A stretch of 64,000 nucleotides of DNA. Source: Aculops lycopersici. Its lineage: Eukaryota > Arthropoda > Arachnida > Trombidiformes > Eriophyidae. Under the pieces are notes generated by a model that ran no database searches, was not told where the DNA came from, and saw only the letters and a program-made list of their open reading frames with translations. Positions 51,232 through 61,486 of the stretch are shown one piece after another. The first letter of the stretch is position 1, and each line of letters starts with the position of its first letter. Made by a program: the position numbers and the translations under genes. The stretch covers positions 10,473,621 to 10,537,620 of the forward strand of contig WNKI01000001.1 in NCBI GenBank assembly GCA_015350385.1, in the 5' to 3' direction.

Positions 51232-52866
51232 TTAATGTGTCACAAATCCAGCAACACGGAAGGCGCGTGGGAAATGATAAGTTCCAGCTGGAAACAAGAA
51301 TGAGTTTTGGCTAGAGACACTAATTGATTTGATTTTGGATAGATCATTCTCTTGACTCTTGTCCATCTTGATGGCGAGAATCTCGCTAATGGCCTTCCTA
51401 TTTAGGCGTCGGCCTCGAAATTTGCCATCTTTAGTGCTCACAACTGCCAGAATTTCGTCACCATCCTTGAAGAACTTGGCAATTTTCGGTTTTGAACTCT
51501 TTTTTGGCCGACTGCTCGTTTTGGGTTGCGCCGTTGTGGTTGTGGTTGTGGTTGTGGTTGTGGTTGTGGTCGTGGTTGTGATTATAACTCTTGGACTCTT
51601 ACTAGTTTTGGTCTCAGCGTGTAATTTTTCAGCCTCGGCATCATCTACCTTGCCACTCGGCTTTGGCTTGGCAGTTGTGCTCGATGGTTCGTCTGATTCG
51701 TCATCCTCGTCAGGCGACGGGGTTACTGCAGTTGGCTGAAGTTTTTTGGTGGTCCCTTGCCGTATTGGCTTTGAAGTGGTTGTTACGCCACCAGTTCCTT
51801 TGCTCGGCCGCTTGCTCGTTGAGACAGCTGTTGTCTGGGTCTTTGGCGGAGATGGTCTTCTAGATGTTGTCATGCTAGTGGTTGGCTCTTTTGAACCCGA
51901 CTGCGGGGTTGCTCTCTCAGTGGTGGTAGTGGAGACTGCATTTTTAGGTTTGGCTGTAGTTTTAGTTGTGGGTTGCTTCGTGGACGAACCATGCGGACGG
52001 ACTGTCTTTGGATTCGAAGAGTCAACAGGTTTCTTGGTGCTAGTGATTGAACCATGCACCTTAGGCACGGGGGTTGCGGAGCTTTTAGTAGGACGCGCCG
52101 TGGAGCCTCTTTTCTTTTGGCCACCTTTTGTTTCCTGTTGATCGTCGCCCTCAGGATCGTCGCCCTCGTCCACGGGATTGGCATGTTTGGCTGGCTTCTT
52201 CATTTCGAGAGTCTCCTCTTCCGCTTCCTCCTCGGAGTAGACATGTTTGACCAACTTGTTTATTTTGCTGAGCTTGGGTTCCTTGCTCGCATTCATCTTT
52301 CTCCTCTTCTTTTTCAAGCGTTTCAACCTCAAGAGTCTCTCGACCAACTTGCCGAGCCTCGTTATGTGACCCCCCATCCTCGGTTCCTCTATTTGTCTCT
52401 GCTCATTAGGTTCTGATGTTGGAAGGACGGTAGTCTCGGCGTCGGCTGGCCGCGCAGTTGAAAGCTTAGACGGGTGAACCTTGATCACCAGGGATGGTGC
52501 CTCTCCCTCGGCTGACGTCTCCTCGTTCAACTCCAGTGCCAATCGCGACTTACCTTCTGCGTCAGTGCTGCCACTTGTTTCATCGGCACTCGAATTAGCG
52601 CCAGATCGCATCTCTCCATCTTTGTGCCCTTCAGTCGAGGAGGCGACTAATGCCTCATCGGCGAGCTTCTCTGCATCAGATCCATCGGTATTCATCAAAC
52701 TGGAACGTGGCAATGAAATGGAGTCGCTCGCCAGCTCACCTTCGACGGCCTCATCCACCTGACGCTTGTGCAAAGTAACTCCCCCGGCGTTCACCTGTTG
52801 CACAAGCGCAACCAGCTGACCGGCGAGCACCAGCCAGATGAGAATCTTGAAATATTTCACTGTCAT
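51232..52866 (-). CDS. Secreted Thr/Lys/Pro-rich protein
   Basis: 544 residues from the ATG at 52866-52864; an ATG 13 codons upstream is in frame. A signal peptide (YFKILIWLVLAGQLVALVQQ) is followed by a KR site, an acidic Ser/Glu-rich part and a basic segment (LLRLKRLKKKRRKMNASK). A long mucin-like Ser/Thr/Pro/Lys region then includes a run of about 15 Thr coded by an (ACAACC)n hexanucleotide at 51535-51590. The final 85 residues look folded (EILAVVSTKDGKFRGRRLNR; NSFLFPAGTYHFPRAFRVAG). I recognise no family. The Thr-rich part should be heavily O-glycosylated if secreted. AATAAA on the minus strand lies at 51204-51199. The gene is convergent with the spectrin/Ig gene. Confidence 0.75.
   Translation of the reverse strand: MTVKYFKILIWLVLAGQLVALVQQVNAGGVTLHKRQVDEAVEGELASDSISLPRSSLMNTDGSDAEKLADEALVASSTEGHKDGEMRSGANSSADETSGSTDAEGKSRLALELNEETSAEGEAPSLVIKVHPSKLSTARPADAETTVLPTSEPNEQRQIEEPRMGGHITRLGKLVERLLRLKRLKKKRRKMNASKEPKLSKINKLVKHVYSEEEAEEETLEMKKPAKHANPVDEGDDPEGDDQQETKGGQKKRGSTARPTKSSATPVPKVHGSITSTKKPVDSSNPKTVRPHGSSTKQPTTKTTAKPKNAVSTTTTERATPQSGSKEPTTSMTTSRRPSPPKTQTTAVSTSKRPSKGTGGVTTTSKPIRQGTTKKLQPTAVTPSPDEDDESDEPSSTTAKPKPSGKVDDAEAEKLHAETKTSKSPRVIITTTTTTTTTTTTTTTTAQPKTSSRPKKSSKPKIAKFFKDGDEILAVVSTKDGKFRGRRLNRKAISEILAIKMDKSQENDLSKIKSISVSSQNSFLFPAGTYHFPRAFRVAGFVTH
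51535..51590. repeat. GGTTGT hexanucleotide repeat coding poly-Thr
   Basis: An in-frame hexanucleotide run within the Thr-rich secreted protein gene. Its opposite-strand poly-Val frame is a shadow. Confidence 0.75.
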
Positions 52867-53845
52867 TTTCGGTCTAAAAACTTGGGCAACTTCAGCGGCA
52901 ACCACGGATCTCGGCCATACAAATCGTCTTTCGAAACAAGAGATCGTTGTTAGCTAGAGCGTTAACTCGGTGCTCAGAAAAATATTAATAAACATTAGAT
53001 ATCAATGTGTGGAGTGTAACCCGATCGCCAAGACCCTTTGCCGCTGAATTAGCGACTCAGCAGCCAGCACACCCGAGACTCGTCTGCGGGACCTGCTCCT
53101 GTATGCCTCAATTTTATCGTGGTGCCAGCAAGTGAGTGATCGACCGACCGACCGACCGATATTTTCACCGAGCTGAGCTGCAATCTCAGTTTTAAACGAG
53201 TGAAACAGACACCTCCACCACACGACTCTGTTGACATGCCAAGTATGTTATCAAGAACAAAATAGATTTTACGATAGTCAATCGAATTTTCTGACTATCA
53301 AAAACAAGATTGGAACAATTGGATTGAGAGAATCAAATCCATGAAACTAAAACATCACTTCTTCGGATGCGAATGCGAATGCAAACAGAGGATCAAACGC
53401 CAACTACTTATTGCATAGTTTTTATTGCCTTTGGCATCTAATTTTCGGCCGAGCAATGAAAGCGGCCTTCGGGTAGAATGACTAAATGCCGGGCTATTTA
53501 GAAGACTCATTTGGTTTGGGTCCTTGTTTATTGCGCGTGTATATCCTAGGCAACAGGTGGGACCGGCAGCCGACGGGCCAAACTCGCGCAACCAACCCGA
53601 GCACTAAGCTCGAGAGGCGCAAGCGGCCCATTGGCAAGCTGGACCTGAATATTTGGTTTGATTAGCATCCGATGTGCTCGGCGTAGTTGAAGCGCGAGAC
53701 GGCCACCTACTCGGCCCCAGAGCAACAGGTTGTCGCCTTAGGTATCGAGGTTGGCGGCTCGTCCCAGACTTGGGTCGCGCCGGCCGCTTGAGTGTCTACT
53801 TCGTTTACTTGCTTGAGCTTCCAAGTGGGCGCCTCGCCTCACTCA

Positions 53846-53880
<35 letters not shown>

Positions 53881-54324
53881 GGCAGTCTGGTGGGTCTCGT
53901 CTTGGGGCGAGTGGCGCTATCATATAGCGACCTATCGATTCTTTCTGCTGCGCTCTTTCGCTTGCTTTACAGGTGGGCGTGTTGCGCGCTCGGCGGGTTG
54001 CTGCCCGCTAAAGCTATCCTCTATTTACATTTTCTATCTTGTGAGCTACAGGGTTTGCAATAACATTTTGGATTGGTACCAAAGCATTTTGGATTTGAAT
54101 TGCGCGCAAATTATATATCATACGATCACTTTGAGCTTCTTCGATCGCCGCGCGCGGGCAGATTGCGAACCACAAAGAATCAGTCCAATTTTTGAGAGGA
54201 AGAATCCAAAACTAAGAGGACTAAGTCCAAAAAGCACTTGAAAAACCCGTACTCGTCGATTCCCTAGCTTGAGATTTGCGCTTGCTGTTTGCTCGCGCTA
54301 TTGCACTTGTTTGCTTGCTCTTAT
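52867..54324. other. Spacer with CT run and E-box-like motifs
   Basis: No gene is supported. It holds the upstream region of the Thr-rich gene and the 3' region of cytochrome b561. A CCGA tetranucleotide run lies near 53141-53160 and a CT run near 53846-53880. The GCAACARGT motif is at 53550 and 53722. Confidence 0.45.
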
Positions 54325-55606
54325 TCAGCTGCTTGCGCCCAAGATAATGGAGCTATTGGCTTCGGTAACCGCAGCAGCCGCGGTGGTCGTGGGGGAAGTT
54401 GTTGTTGTTGTTGTTGCATTCGGGTCGGCACTAGAGGTGGCGCCACCGAGGTGCTGGCTAGCGGCCGAGATGAAGTTTTGCACGGATTGAGTTGCATTGT
54501 TGAAAATGTGAGTGAGCGTGTGGTTTCCGATGAACTCCGAGTTGATTGCCCGATTGACGTGTGGCGTCACCAATTGGAAGATAAACTCGGCAACGACCAG
54601 AATCAGGACCACCTCCACGAACTGGACGACCAGAAGGATAACCTTGAAGAGGACAGGCAAATCGTGGGCTTGGCGACGTTTGAATATGAATGTGATGAAG
54701 AAGAGCAACACGGTGGCGAGTAGGACGCACACGGCTGTCATGTTGACCAGCGCTCCTGGCATATCGAGCTCACGGTAGTCGGCTTTGCCGTCAGCACCCG
54801 TCAACTCGAAGCGTGCTAGCTGCGAGAGACCGGAAATAACGGTGGCCACAGCTGAACAGAGCACAACCATTGCGAGGACTCGATGTACGGGGAGCGCCTT
54901 GGCTCGCATTCGCACTGTCAACTTCCGGCAACAGAGCGTCACAAAGAAACTGCCGAAGCCGAAGAGGAACTGCAAGTTTGATGGGCGGAGTGAGGATTGT
55001 GTTAGCAAGAGTGCGTTTTCTTCTCAGTATGATCACGAGGTGTTTTTAAATTTGGCCAATTTCCCGCCCGCTACTTACCTGCGCCGAGAAGAGACCCAGA
55101 GTGACGAGGGCAGCCCACGAGTGGACCGAGTAGAGGTGCGCCACTTTGGTCTTGCCAGCCTGAGCCGCCTCCTGAGCCTCGTAGGTGAGATACAAACCGC
55201 CGAGTGCGGCGGCCACAGTTAGCAGGTGCAACAGGAAGTGGTAGAGCATGTTCACCGACTTGTGCTTCACCAGGTAGTTGGACTTGTAGGCCGTCACTGC
55301 CTGGCCATTGAGGTAGACGAAGGCGATTAGCATGACGAGCGCGTGGAGGTTCCACTGGCGCATGGGCGTGTCCGGCTGTCGCTCGTAGCTGAAGCCATCG
55401 GCATATTGGGCCGCGTAAACCGCGAAGGTCAGCACGGCACCAAACAGAAGCACGTCGGCCAGAAGGATGGAGAGGAAGAAGGGCAGGTGCTTGGTGCAGG
55501 GAACCGTCGAGATCACTTGCTGCGTGGCACCCGACTGACTGTGCAGCAACTCGGAGGTGAGCTCCACTTGCTGGTAGCCGTCGGTGGTTCGCGTTCGGAT
55601 GGCCAT
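54325..55606 (-). CDS. Cytochrome b561 family ferric/ascorbate reductase
   Basis: The exons are 55606-55079 and 54969-54325, with a 109-base intron (GTAAGT ... TTGCAG). The protein has 390 residues. Six b561 helices with conserved residues are visible: NLHALVMLIAFVYLNGQAV, the SVNMLYHFLLHLLTVAAAL helix with haem-ligating His, HLYSVHSWAALVTLGLFSAQ, and LPVHRVLAMVVLCSAVAT in exon 2. Trans-membrane electron transfer from cytosolic ascorbate is the family's function. The C-terminus is extended: an extra helix (VILLVVQFVEVVLILVVAEF) and a Thr/Ala-rich tail with NxT sequons, unusual for the family. Confidence 0.88.
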
Positions 55607-57996
55607 GCTTGCTGCTTCGAGGGGCCACCTGTGGCTGCTTCCTGTGGTTTTGTTGGTTTTCTGGTTTCTAGTTTTCTAGCTGAGGGTGTCTTGGTAAATT
55701 TGCTCGACTTTTGATTGGAGAAACTTGCGACCTGTTTGTTGCAGGAAAACTCCGCTGCACTCGACTCTCGACGCTCGCTTGCGCCTCTTGTCGGTAACTC
55801 TGGCGACCGGAACTCGGCGCCTGGCAACTCGGCGGCGGCGCGCTAAACTAAATGAGACTCTCGGACGCCACTAGCAACAAGCGGCGGGTTTGAGTGTGAG
55901 TGTAACTCGCGCAAACCTATCCACAAACTCAAGCTTCCAAAGGTATTGGTTGCTCGCGTTGCGCTTACTGAACGCTTGTCGCTGGAGCTCCGGATTGGCT
56001 GCCGAATGGTTGGCCTCCTCCAAACTGCGAGCTCCCAATCGACTGCCACTTGGCTGCTGGCAACGGCGAGCTTCCTCGCAAGCAGACGTTAAAAGTTTCT
56101 CGCTCTTCCCAGTGGCGGGCGCGGCTGCCTCTGCTGCGGCAAGGTCAGTGCTATTGTGGCTCACGCAGGTAGCCGAGGAATGGGCAGTCAACAAACTGCA
56201 GGCCCATTGAGCTGGCGCTGGGTCTGCGCAGCGCCGAGTCCTGCGGCCGAGGTAATTGTTGGCGGTAATTGCATCGCTCGCTCGCTCGCTCGTCGGCTCG
56301 TTGGCCAACTCGCTTGCTGTGAGTGCTTCGGGCGGGAGTCTCTACGCTGCACACGAACACAATGGACTCGCGGGGCTCGCGAAACGTAACAGCCGCCAAC
56401 AGGTTGCCGCGTTGGATCGGCTTCGCTGGTCTTGCGAGCGGCGCAGTGGCCGGCGAGAAGCCAGCAGCGAGACTCGAGGGCGAGGCGAGCGCTCGTTGGC
56501 CGTCTCCTGTGGCTCACCTGGCGCAACCGCCGCCTCGTTGGCATCCCCGACTCTCCGCCAACTCGACGCCTGCAAAGCGGAAAGGCGAACTTAACTCGAA
56601 TGCAAATTCGCCGCCGACTTGCCACTGAAGCCACTTGGTTGGCTTGGTGCGCGCCACTCGCTCGCTGCCAGCTCACCGTTTGCCTAACAACGCACAAGAC
56701 CACCGCGACTCCCGACTCCCAGTTGCCTTGCGCGCACTAATGACCCTCGCCCTCGAGTCGAGGAGACACGATCGCAACCACCACCACCGCGGCGACGAGT
56801 TCACGAGGCCCACTGATTGCGCGCCTCCTCCAAAGAGCCCAAGGTCAGTGGCGCACTCGAACTGGCGGCGAGACAGAACGGCTGCGACAAAATGTCTCCT
56901 CGCTGCTGGACAGAAAGAACAATCGATCCTCGCCGCTAATGCGACGCATTCGCATCAGCGGATCAAACCGAGAGTTCGAGTCACGCTACTCCGAGTGTCC
57001 GGAAGCTGAAGCACTCGCTCGCCGTCTGCATCTTGGCGCGCCGATTGGCTACGAAACGAGAGCAGCGATCAAGTTCACGGATTCAGCGAGACGGAGACGA
57101 GGAAACTTAAGCTTCCTGTTTCCCACTCGCTGCCAACGCCACTGGACTCTAATCACTGGAGCAAGACAATGCACTCGGCGCGCTCGGCCAAGCAGGCGAC
57201 CTGTTGCAGCGCTGTCTCTGATCGTCGTGGTTGTCGTCGTCGTCGTCGTCGTCGTCGTCGTGAGCAGTAAACAGGTTGGAGCTCGTTGGTCTGCAGACTG
57301 GCAGGCAGGCAGACAGAGAGTAAGTCGTGGGAGTCAAGCCAGCGAGCCACTGAGATTTCAGTCGGCGGCCCTCTAATCTGCATTGAGACCTTGACATGCG
57401 GCCAGAGGAACGGCCAGCTAATTTTGTCGCCTCGCCGAGTGGACTTTCACTCGTTTGTTCTAGTTCACCAGGTAGCCACTTGTGGGTTCGGGTAGTCACA
57501 CTTTGAAAAAAAACTTTTGCGGCTTCAGAGACTGCAGCGCCCCCACTGTCACAGAGCCAACGTCCACTGATCAGCGCAACAGGTGGCCGCGCAAGTATCG
57601 CTCGCTTTAAAGCCAACTCTTTGTCTCCTCGCAAACTCCACCCACTGATTAGCGCCGCCGACTCGGGCCAGTGGGTGCAGCGTGAACTCTGCAGCCAGAG
57701 TTACGCAACACCCACAACCCACTTTCTCACTCCAACGCCCGCCACTGGCTAGTTGACCCGCCGGGCACGCCCCTCGTCCAAGTTCAAGCGCCCAACTGGC
57801 GAGGGACCGATGTGCTAGGGGCGAGCAAATGGATTATTGCAACCGAAAGTGCGAAGTGCAAGTCCTCATTCGAATTACAAGTCAAGTTGCGAAACAATCA
57901 AGACACATCCAATTCTCATTGTAAAAGACCGAGAGCAACGGAAGTATAGAAAGTGACCAAGATCCGCCAAACAGCAAGCAAAACAAATCACTCACA
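55607..57996. other. 2.4-kb divergent upstream region
   Basis: Lies between the cytochrome b561 gene (minus) and the second cationic peptide gene (plus). No gene is supported; overlapping open frames on both strands share only biased composition. It contains a (GTC)n run at 57232-57263 and the GCAACARGT motif at 57199 and 57576. Confidence 0.45.
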
Positions 57997-58323
57997 ATGG
58001 CCAAGCACATAAGTCTCATTAGCCTGATCGTGTGTCTCCTCTTGCTAGTGGCCACATTTGCGCCCCAAAACTCAGAGTCCTACTACCTGAAGAGGAAGCA
58101 AATTAAGGCACTAAAGAAGGTGGCGATTGCGGCAACTGTATTGGGTAACCGTAAGAAGGTCATGCTCCCACTACCAGTGCCACTCCCACTGCCCATTCCC
58201 ATAATCCACAAGCACGAGCCAATCATTTCGCCCATCGATCCACTGCTCACTCTAAGCGCCATGAAGGGAGCCAAGGGGCTGGGCGGTGGAATCGGCGGAT
58301 TCGGTTACGGGAAGCGCAGATGA
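57997..58323 (+). CDS. Small secreted basic peptide (paralogue of 1600-1824)
   Basis: 108 residues. The signal peptide (SLISLIVCLLLLVATFAPQN) ends near SES, and the mature part begins YYLKRKQIKALKKVAIAATV. A Pro-rich stretch (VMLPLPVPLPLPIPIIHKHE), ISPIDP and a Gly-rich basic tail (GGGIGGFGYGKRR) follow. The order KK..KKxAxA .. KKV..P..I.K.P..SP is shared with the peptide at 1600, and PQ precedes both cleavage regions. The GKRR end could be a processing and amidation signal. It may be structural (cuticle or silk-like) or antimicrobial; I cannot tell. Two AATAAA lie at 58461-58470. Confidence 0.75.
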   Translation: MAKHISLISLIVCLLLLVATFAPQNSESYYLKRKQIKALKKVAIAATVLGNRKKVMLPLPVPLPLPIPIIHKHEPIISPIDPLLTLSAMKGAKGLGGGIGGFGYGKRR

Positions 58324-58622
58324 TCGATTGGAGGCCTATGGATTCAAGCGACTACAAGTCTCAGTTTATTTATTGCGTCAGTTTGGGGAAGCATCTGGCG
58401 CCGCGTTGACCTGTTGAAGTCAATTCAAGCTCAAGCTTAAGCTTCGGCTCGGATTGGCCAAATAAATAAAACCAAACAACTAAGTTGGACGTCCCAAGTC
58501 ATTTGCCGATTTGAACTGAAACCAATTCAGCTCCATTCCATTTAATTTGCATGTCTAAAGTCAACTCGCTCACCGTCTCCATATCTCCCTAGCAGTTGTC
58601 TCGAGCAACACTGATGTCCCGC

Positions 58623-60725
58623 TTAGATCATCAGTGCATTCGATCTCGGTCTTTGTGGTCTCGCCGATCTCGCTGGGGAGGCTGCACCACTGGCTTGTTG
58701 CATCTGCGCTCTCTTGGCGGCCAGTGCAGCCCGGGGACTCAGGCGCTTTGTTGTAGTCTCGGGCTCGGGAGTTGTTGTAGCCTCGGGCTCGGGAGTTGTT
58801 GTCGGTGGCGCCATGGTAGTTGTTGTTGTGGTGGTGGTGGTTGTTGTTGTTGTTGTTGAGGTTGTCGGCTCTGGAGTGGTAGTGGTGACAGTGGTGACAG
58901 TGGCGACTGTCGCTGCTGGCTCGGCAATGGTACTTCCGGATGAGCCACCGAAACTGGAGGGCAAGTTTTCGGGCACTCGGTTGTGCACTTTCTTGAATAG
59001 ATTCAATGATTCCAACGAGATTCGGTGTTTTTTGGGCGATGAAGGTGCAACTGGCACCGAGGTCTCGGCCACTTTCTTGGTCGATGAAATGGGCTCGCGA
59101 GGAGCTCGCACGGCGATTGGCTCAGAAACGGGTGCAGCCGGCGACAGATCCTCCGGATCCGCTTCAATTTTGGGCTCATGATCGTTCCTCTTGCGTATGG
59201 AAACGCGGAGCTTGCGACCAAAGAAGGCGCCTCCCTTGAACGATCCCTTCGATTCCTCCTCCTCCTCCTTCGGCGACCTCTTCTCGTTTTTTGTCAGATG
59301 CTCGTAGATTAACTCGATGGGCCACTCGTCGAGCACGAGGCCGGCATTGCGACGCAGTTTAACCGAGTATTCTCCGTTGTTGGTCTCATTGGAGAGCTCG
59401 CCCCAGGAAGTGGACACGACCTCGCAGGTTAGTGTAGCCAAGTAGAGCGCCTCCCAGTTGTTGGTTATAACATCATTCTCGAACTGCTCCTTCGTCAAGC
59501 CCAACTCATCCTCGTGGTTCGTTAGCTTAATGAGCGAGTAGATGATATTGAAAAACTCGAATGGCTTCCGCTCGTTTCCGTTCTCCTCGTCCCAGAGTTT
59601 GGTGCCGCCGGTGGTGGCCAAAAACTCGGCCATGTGAACAAAGGGCCGGCATAGACCAGTCATGGCGCGACCGAAGCGTGCGCGTCCGTAGACGTCATTC
59701 GAGGTGTCGGTTGATTTGACGTTCTGTTTCGTGTACGTGGCCAGGTAATTGGTGAATTGATCTATTGCCTGCTTGTCGTTGTCCTTGATGGCCTTTAAGT
59801 TTTTAGCAACAAGCGCCAAATCGATGGGCTTCTCGGTGTCGGTGTTGCTAATGGCCTGGAGCACGCGAACCAGTGAGCGCGTCCACTTGTTGCTCTCTGC
59901 CTGCTTGCTCACCTTGCTGGCGACGAAGGAGAAAACCTTGCGACTTTTTGAGATGCCCGCCAAACTGCTCTCCTCGTTGTAGGCTGTGTGTAGGAAGCCA
60001 AGCATTTGAGTCTGCATCACACTGTAACATTTGCGCGCCGAGGTCTTGGTGCTCTCGGTCACCAAGTCTAGGTAAGTATCGGTGACGTCGTCGCCGAATG
60101 TCTCGAGAACATTCTCAATGAAGTCGTTGTAGAGGTCGAGCCAGTTGCTGTGGCAGCCGTTGTGCGGGTTATCCGCATTCACTCTCAATAGATCGCTTAG
60201 GTAATCGTGAAGCTTATCCTTGATTTCAGGCCCGATTTGATCCTGTGCAAACTTGGTGCTCTCATAGATGTCCTTGAGTGGACGATCTGCGAGGAGCGCG
60301 TCGTGCTCCTTCCGGGCAACTGCGTTCATTCGCTTGAAGTCGCGCTCTTTGTCGTCGGAGGTGTCGAAGAGCCAGCCGAGACAAGCGTCCAGTGGAATCA
60401 GATCGAATGGCTTGGTAAGCTGATGGTCTTTTACCTGAAATGCTTGCAGGAAGTCGAGACAGGTCTCGCCGGTTGGCCTTACCTGACGGAAATCGTCCCT
60501 CGACAGGTCAACAAGCGCGCGGTCGTTCTTCTGTAGCACATTCTCAAAATACTCCTCATATATCTTCAGGAAGTCGTCGATCTTCGCGAAGTGACCAAGA
60601 CGCGGACGCAAAATCATGTAAAAGTCAAAGTCAGAGTCGTCCTTAGCCTCGGCTGTTCGTCCTTGATCATTGTACACCAAGAGACTGACTAGCCCCAAGA
60701 CCAGAGCAAAGTTCCAGAATGACAT
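58623..60725 (-). CDS. Secreted helical protein with poly-Thr tail
   Basis: 700 residues in one exon. A signal peptide (FWNFALVLGLVSLLVYNDQG) leads into about 450 residues of charged, helical, apparently folded sequence with spaced cysteines (GETCLDFLQAFQVKDHQL; DACLGWLFDTSD; HNGCHSNWLDLYNDFIENVL; GLCRPFVHMAEFLATTGG). A basic linker (KNEKRSPKEEEEES) and a Pro/Thr mucin-like region with about 14 consecutive Thr follow, then an Arg/Ala-rich end. I recognise no family. It is the only one of the five secreted low-complexity proteins here with a large folded domain, so it is the best one for structure-based searches. Confidence 0.78.
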   Translation of the reverse strand: MSFWNFALVLGLVSLLVYNDQGRTAEAKDDSDFDFYMILRPRLGHFAKIDDFLKIYEEYFENVLQKNDRALVDLSRDDFRQVRPTGETCLDFLQAFQVKDHQLTKPFDLIPLDACLGWLFDTSDDKERDFKRMNAVARKEHDALLADRPLKDIYESTKFAQDQIGPEIKDKLHDYLSDLLRVNADNPHNGCHSNWLDLYNDFIENVLETFGDDVTDTYLDLVTESTKTSARKCYSVMQTQMLGFLHTAYNEESSLAGISKSRKVFSFVASKVSKQAESNKWTRSLVRVLQAISNTDTEKPIDLALVAKNLKAIKDNDKQAIDQFTNYLATYTKQNVKSTDTSNDVYGRARFGRAMTGLCRPFVHMAEFLATTGGTKLWDEENGNERKPFEFFNIIYSLIKLTNHEDELGLTKEQFENDVITNNWEALYLATLTCEVVSTSWGELSNETNNGEYSVKLRRNAGLVLDEWPIELIYEHLTKNEKRSPKEEEEESKGSFKGGAFFGRKLRVSIRKRNDHEPKIEADPEDLSPAAPVSEPIAVRAPREPISSTKKVAETSVPVAPSSPKKHRISLESLNLFKKVHNRVPENLPSSFGGSSGSTIAEPAATVATVTTVTTTTPEPTTSTTTTTTTTTTTTTTMAPPTTTPEPEATTTPEPETTTKRLSPRAALAAKRAQMQQASGAASPARSARPQRPRSNALMI

Positions 60726-61486
60726 TCTTGTTGCCGAGTCTAGGTGAGCGATTCCAATCCTCTCAGTCGGTGTTCGTCGGTTAAATATTGTCTGTGGTCC
60801 AACTTAACCAGTAAGTATGAACTACTTCTTTTGGGCTCTTCTCTCGATAATAGTGGTCGAGCAGATCGTGTGGATTTTCCTTTGGAAACTTTCTACTATA
60901 GTCGGATATTCTCGTTTTCAATCTAAATACTTACACAAACAATTTGACCTATGGCAAGTGAGCTGCATTGGGCAGATGCATATTCCTATTTTTAGCCTCG
61001 CGCTTGCCGAGTTCTAGGGGATTTCCACCAAACTGGAACAGCGACGATGGTATGGCTTAAAGTTGAGCTGTTGCATCACTCTGGTTAGTTCGACATTTAA
61101 CAGTGTCAGTCTCTGATCTCGAACTCAGACCCCAAGCTCATAATCATCTTGGGTCAGCGACTGGTATTCTCAATGAACTCGGATAGGTCTCGATAGGCGG
61201 GCTTACTCGCACCGACAATAGAGGGCGCTGCTTGTACAATTTCGGAGGGTAAACGCTCAATGTCATGTGTTAACGCTGAGGCTTGCGTTGCGGAGCCCGA
61301 AGAGAGAGTGTGCGAGTGTATTTATTCCTCGCTGCATAAAGTATATTATTATTGCTCCTATTTCCCTATCAAAACCTAAGAGAATCCGAAATTCTATCAG
61401 CTATCCAATCACCTACCTTTGTATCAGGACAAATAGGCCTCTTTTTCTTTATTGGTCAAGAGACGAGAGTTATATAGATCGCAATA
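60726..61486. other. Divergent spacer, secreted gene / ATP synthase e
   Basis: This 760-base spacer marks the return to the dense housekeeping compartment. A 66-codon plus-strand frame at 60817-61017 has hydrophobic sequence but no recognisable family. No TATA box that I can support. Confidence 0.4.

Noticed and set aside
55843..57376. Frames of 100-170 codons on both strands upstream of the second peptide
   Set aside because: Same pattern of composition-driven open frames; no conserved motif.
60817..61017. 66-codon hydrophobic plus-strand frame
   Set aside because: Short, no family, and it lies in the likely promoter region between two divergent genes.
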